Source of the DNA: Lucinisca nassula
Lineage: Eukaryota; Mollusca; Bivalvia; Lucinida; Lucinidae
Assembly (NCBI GenBank): GCA_963580285.1
Contig: OY757017.1
Span: forward strand, 18,121,003-18,185,002
Length of the DNA: 64,000 nucleotides
Direction of reading: 5' to 3'
Below the pieces are notes generated by a model. It did not search any database, was not told the DNA's origin, and was given only the letters and a program-made list of their open reading frames with translations. The position numbers and the translations under genes were made by a program. Shown in pieces: positions 1 through 10,683 of the stretch. Numbering within the stretch: position 1 is the first letter of the stretch; the number at the start of each line of letters is the position of its first letter.

Positions 1-131
1 GACTCGCACCACTTTGCCTGGGCGGGCTTAGACCATCTAAGCAGTTTACCAGTACTCATGTGCGGTCGGTTTCAGTTCTGCGTGGAAGCATCACGCAGCC
101 CATCTATTTCGTCAAGCCCCGATGGGCGGGT
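1..131 (-). mobile_element. SINE-A fragment
   Basis: Partial copy of the commonest repeat in the window, a ~300-bp SINE-like family. Its sense strand starts near CCCGCCCATCGGGGCTTG and ends GACGTTAAACCTCAAATC plus a CAAA-rich tail. Here only the head half is present, read on the minus strand; the tail lies beyond the left edge of the window. Identity rests on alignment by eye with the copies at 2805, 9556 and 61832. Confidence 0.8.
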
Positions 132-244
132 GTGGGGAGTGGGGGCGTGTTCACGTAATGTATGAACGGACATCGCGGCTACACCATAATGGGTGACCGC
201 ATTGTTGACTTTTTGGTCAACCCGGCAACGCTACAGAATTAACG

Positions 245-509
245 CATTACGAAAACGCGCCTATAAAAATAAAATGTAATCTATGCCTCCACGGAAACGA
301 AAATTTTAAGATGAAAATTTGTGTTATTTTTCTTATTGCTGCTCAAAATATAGATTGAAGGTACTATTTAGAACCGCCTCGATGAGGCGGTTCTAACGAG
401 TACCCACAATCTATATTTTAGAACAGAAATAAGAAAATTAAGGCTCCAGTTTTTGTATATAAAAGTGGGGTTCAAGGGGGTCAAAATTATATAGGCGTGT
501 TTTCGTGAT
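245..509. mobile_element. Pal-1 fold-back MITE
   Basis: A ~265-bp non-coding element with terminal inverted repeats related to CATTACGAAAACACGCCTAT. At its centre is a palindrome, TAGAACCGCCTC / GAGGCGGTTCTA, flanked by inverted copies of the motif in ATAGATTG / CAATCTAT. No coding capacity. The architecture indicates a non-autonomous DNA element; the superfamily is not determined. Confidence 0.75.
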
Positions 510-594
510 AAGGGGGTAATACGGGAATATACGCGACACGGACACACAGTTCTGTGGCGTCTAATCCTGCCCCCCCCCCCTCCATCCCCCCGTT

Positions 595-907
595 CATTGC
601 GTAACACGCCTATTGAAGCATATTTCATATTTTACCACCCATAAAAGTAAAATTGTAGATAAAACAATTCTGATATTTTTTCACATTTCAGCTCAAAAAC
701 ATAGATAGTGGTACTTTTTAGAACCGCCTCGACGAGGAGATTCTAACAAGTACCATCAATCTATGTTTTTGTACGTTTTAGAACCGCGTCGTCGAGGCGG
801 TTTTTGAGCAGAAATAGAAAGATATCTATCACTGCAAATCCCAGTTTCGTTAAAATATAAAAATGGGATTTGAGGGGGTCAAAACTATATAGGTATGTTT
901 ATGTGAT
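595..907. mobile_element. Pal-1 fold-back MITE, second copy
   Basis: Same family as the copy at 245. Left end CATTGCGTAACACGCCTAT, right end ATAGGTATGTTTATGTGAT, both diverged. The central hairpin region carries two inverted GAACCGC modules (about 719-805) rather than one, so the core has been duplicated or rearranged. Confidence 0.7.
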
Positions 908-984
908 ATGTTGCGTCTGTTCCTGTCCCTCATTGTTTGTAAAAAAATAAATAAAAAATAACTGAATAAATAAAAATTGAAAGT

Positions 985-1790
985 CAAAAACACTCGAAAT
1001 ATAGTCAAAAGGAACATTTTTGTGAAATTATATTGAAATGGGTCAAGAAATGTAGGCGCTAAAGCGATTACAAAGTTTTTTTCTAAAAATAGCAAGTGAC
1101 CTTGACCTTCAGGCAACGACCTTGAAAGCCAAACTTGCTCGAGATATGTTCATAAGGAACATTTATGTGAAGTTATATTGAAATCGGTGAACAAATATAG
1201 GCGCTAGAGCGATGACAAAGTTTTTTTTAAAATAGCCACAGTGACCTTGACCTTGAGGCCACGACGTTGAATGTCTAACTCGCTCGAGATATTGTCATAA
1301 GAACATTTGTGTGAAGTAATATTGAAATCAGTGGAGTGCAGGCGCTAGGGCGATAGCGTGACTTTTACAGTGTAGACTGACCTTTTGGCCCCTTTAGATG
1401 GCCCCTTTGGGCGGAGCCGACTATAACATCCCTCTCGCGCGGCCTCACCATGTAAGGAAGTCATGTAGCAAATATGGTTGCATTCTGGCCAGTGGTTAAG
1501 GAGGAGATAGTGTGACGGACGGACGGACGGACGGACGGACGGACGTTCTCACAAATGGATACTTATGTGGCTATTTTGAGCAAGATTGATACTTAGGTGG
1601 CTAATTTTAACCACATAACAGACCTTTTATGTGTCTAACGGAATAAATCGCACTTTCTCTCATTGACTTACATTGATTCTGTCCAAGTTCATAGCCACCT
1701 ATCTATCCATTTGTGTGTACGGACAGACGGACGGAGGCGTTCACAATATCCCCGAACGTTTTTTTTTAAAAGCGTGGGGATAATAAATAA
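985..1790. mobile_element. Tandem-repeat-bearing element with ACGG tract
   Basis: Three degenerate ~146-bp units, marked by CTCGAGATAT-type motifs near 993, 1138 and 1284, each containing GACCTTGACCTT and GGCGCTA blocks. They are followed by a unique segment, an (ACGG)n tract and a terminal segment with a CCCC/GGGG inverted pair (CCCGAACG...GCGTGGGG). This repeat-then-ACGG-then-hairpin order is the same as in the pearl-like elements P1 and P2 farther on. The element boundaries are approximate. Confidence 0.5.
1514..1545. repeat. (ACGG)n microsatellite
   Basis: Eight tandem GACG/GACGG-type units, a tetranucleotide tract seen again in the 3' parts of the other tandem-repeat elements. Confidence 0.9.
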
Positions 1791-2804
1791 ATAATGATAA
1801 AAAATAGAATAAAAAATAACAAAAAAATAATAAATAAATAAAAAATTAACCATTTACTGAGTAAAAAGTACATGTACCTCCAAATACATGTATTTAATTG
1901 ATATTGAAAATTCTTTTTTCAGGTCGGTTATTTACGGAACCCGGGAAGGGACATTTCTGTTCCAGTTCTAGCAAAACAGAATTTAAAACAACTAGAAATG
2001 CCCCCAACCATATGTTTGCTCCTAAATGCCAAATTTTACAAGGGCCATAACCAAAGAAAATGTTTCAGAGTTTTTTTAAATGTTTCTCAGGTCATGTATT
2101 AATCATTCCCTATCAGCCTGTCAAGTTTCTAGGCAACAATTGAAACATATTTTTGGAAATAATGTGCTACAAGACAGAAACACAATTAAGTGGCCAGAAA
2201 TGGCAAAGGGCCAAAACTCCAACAAACTATTATCAAGTATTCTCCTCCAAGAACCTAATCAGTATTCCTATTAACAAGGCTCTAGCTCAAATACTTTTTG
2301 GTATATCTTGCAAATGAGATTTCCATGTTATCTTATTAAAAGATAAAAAGGGGAAATAATTATTAAAAAAATACAGGCCGACTATATTTCAATGAGAAAA
2401 CCATATGTTAAATTTCAAAATGCTAGGATACATAGTTCTTAAATTATGCTATGTACAAAAAATAACAGAAATGCAAAGCGCCATAACTCAAAATTCCATT
2501 AAATTGGTTGAATGTTCAATCAGGTGATCTCCTCCTGAGTCCCAATCAGTGGCTCTAGCTCAACTTGTTTTTGAGAAATCTTGCTAATGTGGTTCCTATG
2601 TTATTTACTTAAAGGGGAAATAAGTCAAAACTGGGAGATAATTCGGATAAGAAAAATAATGCAGGTCAATTATGTTTTCATGAGAAATCCATATATAAAA
2701 TTTCAAAACACTAGCATACATGGTTCTAAAGATATGTTATGCACACGAAAGCAACACAATTAAATGGCCAGAAATTGCAAAGGGCCATACACTCTAACAA
2801 AAAA

Positions 2805-3106
2805 CCGGCCCCGCCTATAGGGGCTTGAAGAAATATATGCGCTGCATGATGCTTCCACGCAGAGCTGCATCCGGTCCGCACACTAGTACTGGTAAACTGC
2901 TTAGAGGATCTAAGCCTGTCCAGGAACCGCGGTGCGAGGCGGACCGTCCATGCTTATAAACCCTATTGATTTCATTGAGCGACAGGGCTTGAGATGTCAT
3001 TTCATCTTATTGTCGGATAAAAGTCCCACAAAATTGGAAGCAACGTCTCCAAAATGACATTTACAGTGTTGACGGGGACGTTAAACCTCAAATCAAACAA
3101 ACAAAA
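2805..3106 (+). mobile_element. SINE-A, complete copy with target duplication
   Basis: Full ~300-bp SINE-A on the plus strand, ending GTTAAACCTCAAATC plus a CAAACAAAC tail. It is flanked by a 12-bp direct duplication, TCTAACAAAAAA, at 2793-2804 and 3107-3118. The duplication and A-rich tail show retroposition. The host sequence is the T330 array. Confidence 0.9.
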
Positions 3107-3328
3107 TCTAACAAAAAAAAAAAAAAAATAAATAAATTGGGTAAACATTTAATCGGGTGATCTCCTCAGTCTCAATCAGTAAATCAAATATCAAGGCTCT
3201 AGCTCTAATTATTTTTGATTTCTATGTTATTTAATCTAAAGGGTAATGACTTGAAAAGGGGAGATCATTCGAATAAGGAAAAAGTACGGGTCAACTATTT
3301 TTTCATGAGGAATCCATATATTAAATTC

Positions 3329-3372
3329 CAACCGCCCCCGCCCTACGAGTCTTGAAGAAATAAATCGATTCC
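3329..3372 (+). mobile_element. SINE-A head scrap
   Basis: A short diverged match to the SINE-A head (CCGCCC, CTTGAAGAAATA) embedded in the T330 array. Only about 40 bp remain. Confidence 0.4.
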
Positions 3373-5004
3373 TCCAGGTCATTTACTCATCACCACCAAT
3401 CTATTCACTAACTTTCAAGGCTCTAGCTCTAATAGTTTTTGAGAAAATTGGCTGACAAGATTTTTTCAAAAATAAATTCAAAGGGCAGTAACTCTTGAAA
3501 GGGACACAATGTGGATGAGAAAAAATATATGTTCCCTAATTGAGGAATCCATATATGTAATTTCAAAACCCTAGCATACACGGTTCTAAAGTTATGCTAT
3601 GCATCACAAAGCATATAGAGGTACAATGTACAAATACCCAAAGTGACAGAGGGCCATAACTCATGAAGTATTTATCGGAATTTAAGCAAAAGTTTATCAG
3701 ATCATGTACTCATCACCACCAAGCTATTCACCAACGTTCAAAGCTCTAGCTCTTATAGTTTTTGAGATATTTTGCTGACAAGATTTTATCCAAAAAATTT
3801 CAAAGAGAAATAACTCTTGAAAGGGACACAATGTGGATGAGAAAAAAATACACGTTTCCTTATTTTCCATGATGAATCCATATATGTAATTTCAAAACCC
3901 TAGCATACACGGTAATAAAGTTATGCTATGCATCACAAAGCATATAGGGGCACAATGTACAAATACCCAAAGTGACAAAGGGCCATTACTCATGAAGTTA
4001 TTTTCGGAATGTAGTCAAAACTTAATCAGGCCATCTACTCATCACCGCCAATCTATTCATCAACTTTCAAGGCTGTAGCTCTAATAATTTTTTAGATATT
4101 TAGCTGACAAGATTATAGTTAAAAAAATTCAAAGGGCAATAACTCTTGAAAGGGGCACAATCCGGACGAGAAAAAAGATATGCGTCCCCTAATTTTCCAT
4201 GAGGAATCCATATATGTAATTTCAAAACCCTGGCATACACGGTAATAAAGTTATGCTATGCATCACAAAGCATATAGAGGCACAATGTACTAATACCCAA
4301 AGTGACAAAGGGCAATAACTCATGAAGTAGTTTTCGGAATGAAGTCAAAAGTTAATCAGGTCAACTACTCATCACCACCAATCTATTCATCAACTTTCAA
4401 GGCTGTAGCTTTAATAATTTTTGAAAGTTGATTTATAAAATCAAGTTTCTTTGTCATTACTTTTCTACTTCCGGTACTGGACCGCGTTACTCCACTTCCG
4501 CTGTTCGTTCGCTGCATAAAATAGTCCAAAGGAACTCTTGAAAACTAATTTTGCAGGCATGGAACTTCTTTCGAAATATTTCATTTTTCAAGACTTTATA
4601 CGGATTGAATGTAAATTGGCACAAAAAAAACATATTCTGAACAGAAAACAATACTCTAGGACCATTTTCCTACGCGCTTTCCGATGATATTTATGTTTTA
4701 CTCTTTCATCCCTGAGTTTCTGAACAGGACTCTTCTCGCTTTAAATATATTCTTATAGAAAGGAGAATTTCTGATTAGTTCACTGACATATGATGGCAAT
4801 TTAACAGTTTACATGAACATTCTGGTGAAACCTGCTAGCTACATACCATCTTATCAGGATCTACAAGCTTTGCATTGATACAATGTATTTTTACCTCGGC
4901 GTCTGCACCGGTCTACATGGTTAAAAGGGTTAGCTAACTTCTCTGTGATTATCAGTGACCTACTTAACAACCCATAACTGACCGACATCAAACAGAGGAT
5001 ATTT

Positions 5005-5155
5005 GATTTTTTCTGTGTAAGCTCGAATTTTATTTCATCGGATGAACACCAAAACTGTAATTTTCACGAGTGGCGTAGCCACGAGTGAAAATAGCAGTTT
5101 TGGTGTTCATGAGTGAAATAAAATTTGATCTTGCACTGAAAAAATCAAATTTTCT
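5005..5155. repeat. Long hairpin
   Basis: Inverted arms around 5073: GAACACCAAAACTG...TTTTCAC on the left and GTGAAAATAGCAGTTTTGG on the right, extended outward by ATTTTATTTCAT / GAGTGAAATAAAAT and GATTTTTTC / GAAAAAATC. It is probably a fold-back MITE. Confidence 0.7.
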
Positions 5156-5555
5156 GTTTCTTACATGCTTCAAAAGGCAATATTTAGCGTCTTTAATGGT
5201 GTCGCTCACATTCGGAGAAAATTATTTTTGTTCCTGTTCGTTTCGCGTCAATTTAGTGGTGTCCATCGTGTTTAGTGGGTATACTATTGGGTGTAAACCT
5301 GAGAAATGGCTGGGATGGTATTATTATGAATGATTAATGAAATAATTGAGAGAGTAGTTTTCCAAAGAAGTTGCTGGCAAGTCTAACGTCGCGCGACAAA
5401 AGACGTGACGTCAGCGTCATAAATGACGTCAGTAACGTCCCTGTCACACATGAACGGGCTATGCGTCAATTAGAACACATTTCAGTATTGTTCAGTTATC
5501 TGACAAAGATAAAATTGAAATTAGAGTTAGATTTGAAGAAAAAAGTAGTCCCAAA

Positions 5556-5622
5556 CAGTGAAAAATAAAAAATCGTATTTTCACTGTTTAAAGCAGTGAA
5601 AATATCGATTTATATTTCACTG
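5556..5622. repeat. Twin hairpins sharing CAGTGAAAA arms
   Basis: Two adjacent inverted repeats, 5556-5586 and 5594-5622, each bounded by CAGTGAAAA and its complement, with an ATCG/CGAT element in the loop. This is a small fold-back structure and is not coding. Confidence 0.6.
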
Positions 5623-6017
5623 ATAAATCTCTATCATTTATTGAAAAGCATGTAAGAAAAACAGTTATTCATCTGCTTTCGAGAGCTCTAATTACAAAAC
5701 ATGTGTTGTAAGCTGTACGGTTTACATAAAGTTCCGTACTTTTAGCAAATAGTGAAGACACCGATCAAACGCTACATTCTGTGGCCTCTAAACTGTCTTA
5801 ACTGTTTCCGAATGTCCCAGTATTGAAACAATTGGCATTTATGGGTTAATGTATTTATTTGGAATAAACGTATTTTAATTCGCCTTGGGTAGTCGAAGTT
5901 CGCTAAACGCGGCGTCTGATCAGGGTTATAATGTCCCAATCAAATGGTTTAAAAATGATTTTTTTTCGTCCAAGTTATTCTTCTTTTTATATCCCGACGC
6001 CCGAAGGAACATATAGA

Positions 6018-6116
6018 TCCAAGCGGCTGCCCAACGTATGTGCATCGTCGTATCAACGCAACGTTGATGCGACGTTGATAAGACGTAATGTGCCCGCTAG
6101 GAGAACTTGTCTGTAA
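6018..6116. mobile_element. Degenerate palindromic MITE
   Basis: Core with ATCAACG/CGTTGAT modules and an outer GTGCCCGCTAGG at the right, resembling the better copy at 17673-17781. The left arm has decayed, so the assignment is tentative. Confidence 0.4.
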
Positions 6117-6619
6117 GATTAGTAGCAGATGGGACAAGCACAGAATGTACTGAGCTAATTTAGAAACCATGAAGAAATTATCAGACACGTTTATCTTTCT
6201 TTCTTTCTACCATTTTTCTCCGTGGGGGTAGTTGGGTGAGGCACAGGTGGTGTGTATCTTGTGTAACTGGGGAGTCCAGCTGATACTGACTTACAATTGG
6301 GCAAAGCCTGATGTCCTTGCAGCAGGTATTGGTACATGGTGAGTGTTGATATTTCTTCAGTTTCTACACTTCCATTCACTCTGTCCCTCACTTTCATCTC
6401 ATCTGCTATCTCTTCGATCTCCCCCCCCCCCCAACCCCCTTTCTCTTGGAGAAAACAAAATGATCCACAAGGGTTGACCTGTCGTTAAACTCAAAACAAT
6501 CGATGAATCTTTTTTTTTTCTTCGTCGAATTTTTAAAATGTCTAGATAACTGCTTGATCTACGACTGGCATTGTTATCATAATAATTATTCCTCATAAAT
6601 CAACTTTCCTCAGTACTTT

Positions 6620-7096
6620 CAATACTTTGATTTAGATATTTCGCTGACAAGATTATAATTAAAAAAAAAATCAAATGGCAATAACTCTTGAAAGGGGCAC
6701 AATCCGGACGAGAAAAAAAAAACCCGCCCCCTAATTTTCCATGAGGAATCTATATATGTAATTTCAAAACCCTAGCATACACGGTTATAAAGTTATGCTA
6801 TGCATCACAAAGCATATAGAGGTACAATGTATGAATACCCAAAGTGTCAAAGGGCCATAACTCATTAAGTATTTTTCGAAATTTAGTCAATAGTTAATCA
6901 GGTCATCTACTCATCACCACCAATCTATTCAGCAACTTTCAAGGCTCTAGCTCCTATAATTTTTTAGATATTTTGCTGACAAGATTTTATCCAAAATATT
7001 TCAAGGAGGAATAACTCTTGAACGGGGCATAATCTGAACGAGAAAAACAATACGTGGTCCCTAATTTTCCACGATGAATCCATATATGAAATTTCA
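6620..7096. repeat. T330 array, right part
   Basis: One full and one partial T330 unit, with TGACAAGATTATAATT near 6644 and the CCATATATG marker at about 6753 and 7079. They continue the array interrupted at 4423. The array ends abruptly at the start of the inverted-repeat element at 7097. Confidence 0.75.
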
Positions 7097-7960
7097 AAAG
7101 TAGGGTGGAATTTAAAACAATAAAATTAGAACGGAACAGAAAACAAAATAGTTCTTGTTTTCTAGTTCACTCTGAAAAAGTAGCTTGGAAATTAAAACAA
7201 CAAAAATCGAAATCAGAATGGAAAAAAGGTCGTTTAAACGACATATGTCTTGTTTTCCTTTCCACTCTGAAAAAGTTTGGTGGAATTTAAAACAGTAAAA
7301 TTAGTATGGAACAGAAAACAATTGTTTTTCCGTCCACTCTGAAAAAGTAGCGTGGAATTTAAAACAATCATCACGTGAACCAGTCCGTGAAATGAACACC
7401 CCCTTACACCCCACTTTGTATAGAGAAAACTTGGGTTTACGGGGGGTAAACATTATTTTTCTTATTTTTCTCCAAGACATAGGTTGGTGGTACTTGTTAG
7501 AACCGCCTCAATGAGGCGGTTCTAACGAGCACCCATAACCTATGTTTGCAGTCAGAATAAGAAAAATAAAATGGATTTTCAGCCAAAAAGTAGCCATTTT
7601 GGAGATGTGAAGAAATGCACTATGTCGCACGGGTGTGTTATCGTAATGAAAGATATCGTTTAATCGACATATTCTTGACCTTTCATTGGTTAAAGATCTC
7701 GTTTTTGTTTCAATAGAGATTTCGCGTGATATCACCAATCAATGGAAGGCTAGGATTATATTGTTTAAGCGACATGTTATGCTAAAAAAAAACGAGATCT
7801 TTAACCAATGGGAGGTCAAGATTATGTCGAGTAAACGATATCTTTATTGTTTAAATTCCACGCTACTTTTTCAGAGTGGAAAGGAAAACAAGAACTATTT
7901 TTTTTTCTGTTCCGTTCTTATTTTATTGTTTTAAATTCCACCCTTCTTTTCAGATTGGAA
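7097..7960. mobile_element. Large inverted-repeat element split by a Pal-2 MITE
   Basis: The left arm (7097-7369) holds about three ~100-bp modules with GTGGAATTTAAAAC and CACTCTGAAAAAGTAG. The right arm (about 7856-7960) is the inverse of the last module. Between them, 7649-7855 is itself a palindrome: AAAGATATCGTTTA...GACCTTTCATTGG against its inverse in CCAATGGGAGGTC...AACGATATCTTT. The mirror arm predicts an uninterrupted AAACAATAAAGATATC junction. On the left this is broken by the Pal-2 element at 7370-7648, which is therefore younger. Confidence 0.75.
7370..7648. mobile_element. Pal-2 fold-back MITE
   Basis: Starts CATCACGTGAAC, has a Pal-type hairpin at about 7487-7545 (GTTAGAACCGCCTC / GAGGCGGTTCTAAC) and ends CGGGTGTGTTATCGTAATG, whose inverse resembles the left end. 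It is non-coding. It shares the central hairpin with Pal-1 but has different ends and body. Confidence 0.75.
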
Positions 7961-8382
7961 AAGAAAACAAGAAATACGTGGATTTATTTCTTGTTGTCCT
8001 CGCCACTCTAGTTTTTATGGTTTTGCTAGATACTGGGAAAGAAATGTCCCGGGTTCCGTAGTTATTTTCTATCAACCAACAGAAAGGGTGCAAAACGAGA
8101 GGAACACGAGCTAGGATATGTAGCCAGAAACTGCATGAACAATGCTTTTCCCTCTATTTAATAGGCTGTATAATTGCATTACACGCTCTTTTGAATACTG
8201 ACGTAAAACCTCTGGAAACCATGTTCTGTTGAAGGAAATTAGTTCAATTTAAACTAATCCATTAACAAATGAATCCATAAATACCGCGTGTTATTAATTG
8301 ATTATCCTATATTACACAAGGTCAACCAATATTCAAAAATCATAAATCATGTTTTTAATTGTGTCAGTTAATAAAATTGTCA

Positions 8383-8512
8383 TTAATCAAGTAATTTCGT
8401 ATTGGCCCAGGTACAGGTCCTAGGTCAGCTGTATTGGCCTCGGCCTTCGGCCTCGTGCCAATACAGCAGACCTCGGACCTGTACCTGGGCCAATACGAAA
8501 TTACTTGATTAA
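8383..8512. repeat. 130-bp near-perfect palindrome
   Basis: Arms begin TTAATCAAGTAATTTCG and run through GTATTGGCCCAGGTACAGG, CAGCTGTATTGGC and GCCTCGGCC, then mirror back to CTTGATTAA. Only a few mismatches fall in over 55 paired bases. It is an extruding hairpin or a fold-back MITE. No flanking duplication was identified. Confidence 0.85.
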
Positions 8513-8675
8513 TAACATTATATTAGTATAACGTGATTGACTCTATCAAACATGTGGACTGGCACCGAAACTATACAAACAGTGTATATCCAGAGCCGTC
8601 TCAACCGGATTTACACTGTTGGCCATCTTGTAATTGATGCTTAGCAAACACCGCTTTTACACATGGCGTAAATTG

Positions 8676-8970
8676 TTTGTATTTGAGTTTAACGGCCAAG
8701 TCATCACTATTTAAGGTCATTTTTAGCCTGTCAATTTACCTGTCCACACTTTTCCTGGACAGGCTTATACGTAAGCGGTTAACCAGTACAGTGAACATTC
8801 TTTCGTCCGACAGTGCGACTGCTCTTCTGGAATCGAAAGGGGGAGAATGACCGTAGAAACGATTTCATGATCAATCTCCACGAAAGAATGTTGCCGATCC
8901 CGACAGGTATCGAACCCACGTCCTCCTAATCACCAGTCAGACGCGCATCCGACTGAGCTACCGAGGCCTA
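8676..8970 (-). mobile_element. tRNA-headed SINE with a SINE-A-like tail
   Basis: On the minus strand the head (8970 to about 8893) is tRNA-like, with an A-box-like TAGCTCAGTCGG and a B-box GGGTTCGATACC. The body includes GAACATTCTTTCGT blocks, GTACTGGTTAACCGCTTA and CTGTCCAGG, and it ends GGCCGTTAAACTCAAATACAAAC. The last three blocks match the body and tail of SINE-A. This suggests the two families share a 3' half and that SINE-A is a true SINE. The head's acceptor-arm pairing is poor, so it is not a functional tRNA gene. Confidence 0.7.
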
Positions 8971-8984
8971 ACAAGTCCTTAAAA

Positions 8985-9237
8985 TGAACATCACTCTAAA
9001 CCGAACATAAAGAGAAAACTAGGATGTAAAGGGGTATACTATTGTATTATTTTTAATTATTATTTTTGCTCCAAGATATAGATTGTGTGTACTGGTTAGA
9101 ACCTCTAACGGGCACCAAGCAACCTATGTTTGGATAATTTCTGAGAAAAATATCAAAAACATTCCTCAGAAAACTAATAGTTTCGGAGGTATGTAAAAGA
9201 ATGGACTATGTTACAGGGGTTTGTTATCGTAATGAAG
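8985..9237. mobile_element. Pal-2 MITE, decayed
   Basis: A weakened hairpin (GGTTAGAACCTCTAACGGGCACC near 9095) and the Pal-2 right end GGTTTGTTATCGTAATGA remain. The left end is badly eroded. Confidence 0.55.
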
Positions 9238-9555
9238 TATGGACGTGTCCAAATGCAAAGATTGAAGGGTCTATTTCAGAAACTTAGTGGTGAAAAGGTT
9301 TGTAATCCATATGTGAAAAAAGAATCCTCCTCTTAATGATGATGATGATGATTTCGTGTTTATCGACGCGTCAACCCCCTTTGTGGGTCATAAGCGTCAA
9401 ACGGTTAATGGTTAAATTGCATGAAGAATTATGAGGATATTAAAAGTAAACAGGTAAGTATGATATTTATAAAAATCTGAAACAGTTAAATCTTATGAAA
9501 AAGTCCAATATCGTTTAAGAATAGAAAAATATTATCAACAGGTACATCTTGAAAC

Positions 9556-9861
9556 CGGCCCCCGCCCATCGGAGCTTGAAGAAATAGATGGGCTGCATGA
9601 TGCTTCCACGCTGAGCTGAAACCGACCCGCGCACGAGTACTGGTTAACTGCTTAGCGGATCTATGCCTGCCCAGGCAAAGCGGTGTATGTCGGTCCGTCC
9701 ATGCTTATAAACCCTATTGGTTTCATTGGGCGACAGGTCTTGAGATGTCATTTCATCTCAATGTCGGGTAAAAGTCCCACAAAATTGGAAGCAACGTCTC
9801 CAAAATGACCTATACAGTGTTGACGGGGACGTTAAACCTCATATCAAACAAACAAACAAAA
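9556..9861 (+). mobile_element. SINE-A inserted in the LINE 3' UTR
   Basis: Full-length SINE-A flanked by a 12-bp duplication, ACATCTTGAAAC, at 9544-9555 and 9862-9873. It lies between the RNase H stop and the 3' terminus of the I-like LINE, so it is younger than that LINE. Confidence 0.9.
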
Positions 9862-9947
9862 ACATCTTGAAACAATTGTTGCAAAGTGTCAGCTTTTAAG
9901 TACAAGTCACGGGACTGTGAAAAGTCTACACATTCAATTAAGATATG

Positions 9948-10683
9948 TTAAACAGTGAATGGCAGATCACATCCTACACAAGAAGGCTGATCATCACCAT
10001 TCAAAATATAAGAATGAGTAACTCTAGTATGGCCAATGCGCAGTCGTGTTAGTACTACATCCTCTTTCCTGGAAAACTGTGAAGGAGAGCATTTTGTTCC
10101 AACGACAGGTTTAATGGCATGGACTTTGTTATTTATTGTACGGTCCCATTCGCCTTGCCATTCCGACAAGAGGTATCTGTTGATAAATGGTTTATAATTA
10201 TTAAAAGGAATTTTAAAAACAGACGGATCAAGATTGAGCGATTCCTTTGCTTTCTTGTCAGCAAACTCATTGCCTACAATGCAAATATGGCTCGGAAGCC
10301 AACAAAACAAGATTTGGTTTTCAGAAATTTCATGATGTTTTTCGATCAGTTTTTGTATTTGAGGATTTTTAGATGATGAATGGTCTAAAGCCTTAAGCAC
10401 AGAAAGTGAATCAGAAAATATAATTGCTTTTTGAAATGATGATGAATTGATAAAATCTAAAGCTAGGTCTATTGCTTTGGCTTCAGCTGTAAAAATAGAT
10501 GGACCATCTGGAAGGCGCAAGGTTTGGTGCGTATCTTTAGAAACATACGCACAACCAACTTTATCTCCTTCTTTGGAACAATCAGTATAGACTTGCTGGT
10601 AATCATTTTAACGTGACTGTAGTACCTGAAAGTTTTGTTTGAGTAGCAGTGGATTTGATTCGGATTTTTTGCCATTATGTAAG
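9948..10683 (-). pseudogene. RNase H domain of the I-like LINE
   Basis: This is the domain that removes RNA from the RNA/DNA hybrid during reverse transcription. Minus-strand translation shows a first catalytic Asp in YTDCSK, the Glu in FTAEAKAIDLAL, an Asp in IFSDSLSVLKAL, and WLPSHICIVGNEFADKKA, matching the family pattern LPSHxGIxGNExAD. A C-terminal extension to the stop at 9948 has a Cys-rich end (QPSCVGCDLPF). The frame is open from about 10608. Upstream of that, a stop interrupts the KSESNPLLLKQ linker and the frame changes to reach the RT. The domain is recognisable and largely intact, but the polyprotein is broken. Confidence 0.85.

Larger units (their letters stand above)
1921..4422. 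repeat. T330 tandem array (about 330-bp unit)
   Basis: Degenerate tandem units carrying, in order, a CATAACTC block, TCATCACCACCAATCTATTC, CTAGCTCTAATA, TTTTGCTGACAAGATT, ATAACTCTTGAAAGG and CCATATATGTAATTTCAAAA. The last marker recurs at about 2402, 2688, 3318, 3548, 3888 and 4208. Spacing is 286 to 340 bp. The 5' units are older and shorter. A SINE-A interrupts the array at 2805-3106. The units have no coding capacity. Confidence 0.8.
4423..6608. other. 2.2-kb segment splitting the T330 array
   Basis: The T330 array stops near 4420 and resumes near 6630. The intervening 2186 bp begin with GAAAGTTGATTTAT and end with its exact inverse, ATAAATCAACTTTC. The segment may therefore be an inserted DNA element with 14-bp inverted ends, but the right junction keeps ~20 bp that fit neither side. 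Inside are hairpins at 5005-5155 and 5556-5622, a degenerate palindrome near 6018-6116, and no convincing open frame. Confidence 0.35.

Noticed and set aside
5395..5450. TGACGTCA-rich stretch as a CRE-type promoter
   Set aside because: Several GACGTCA-like words occur, but similar words are common in the MITEs here and no gene lies downstream.
8893..8970. tRNA gene on the minus strand
   Set aside because: B-box is good but the acceptor arm mismatches and the sequence continues into a SINE body and tail.
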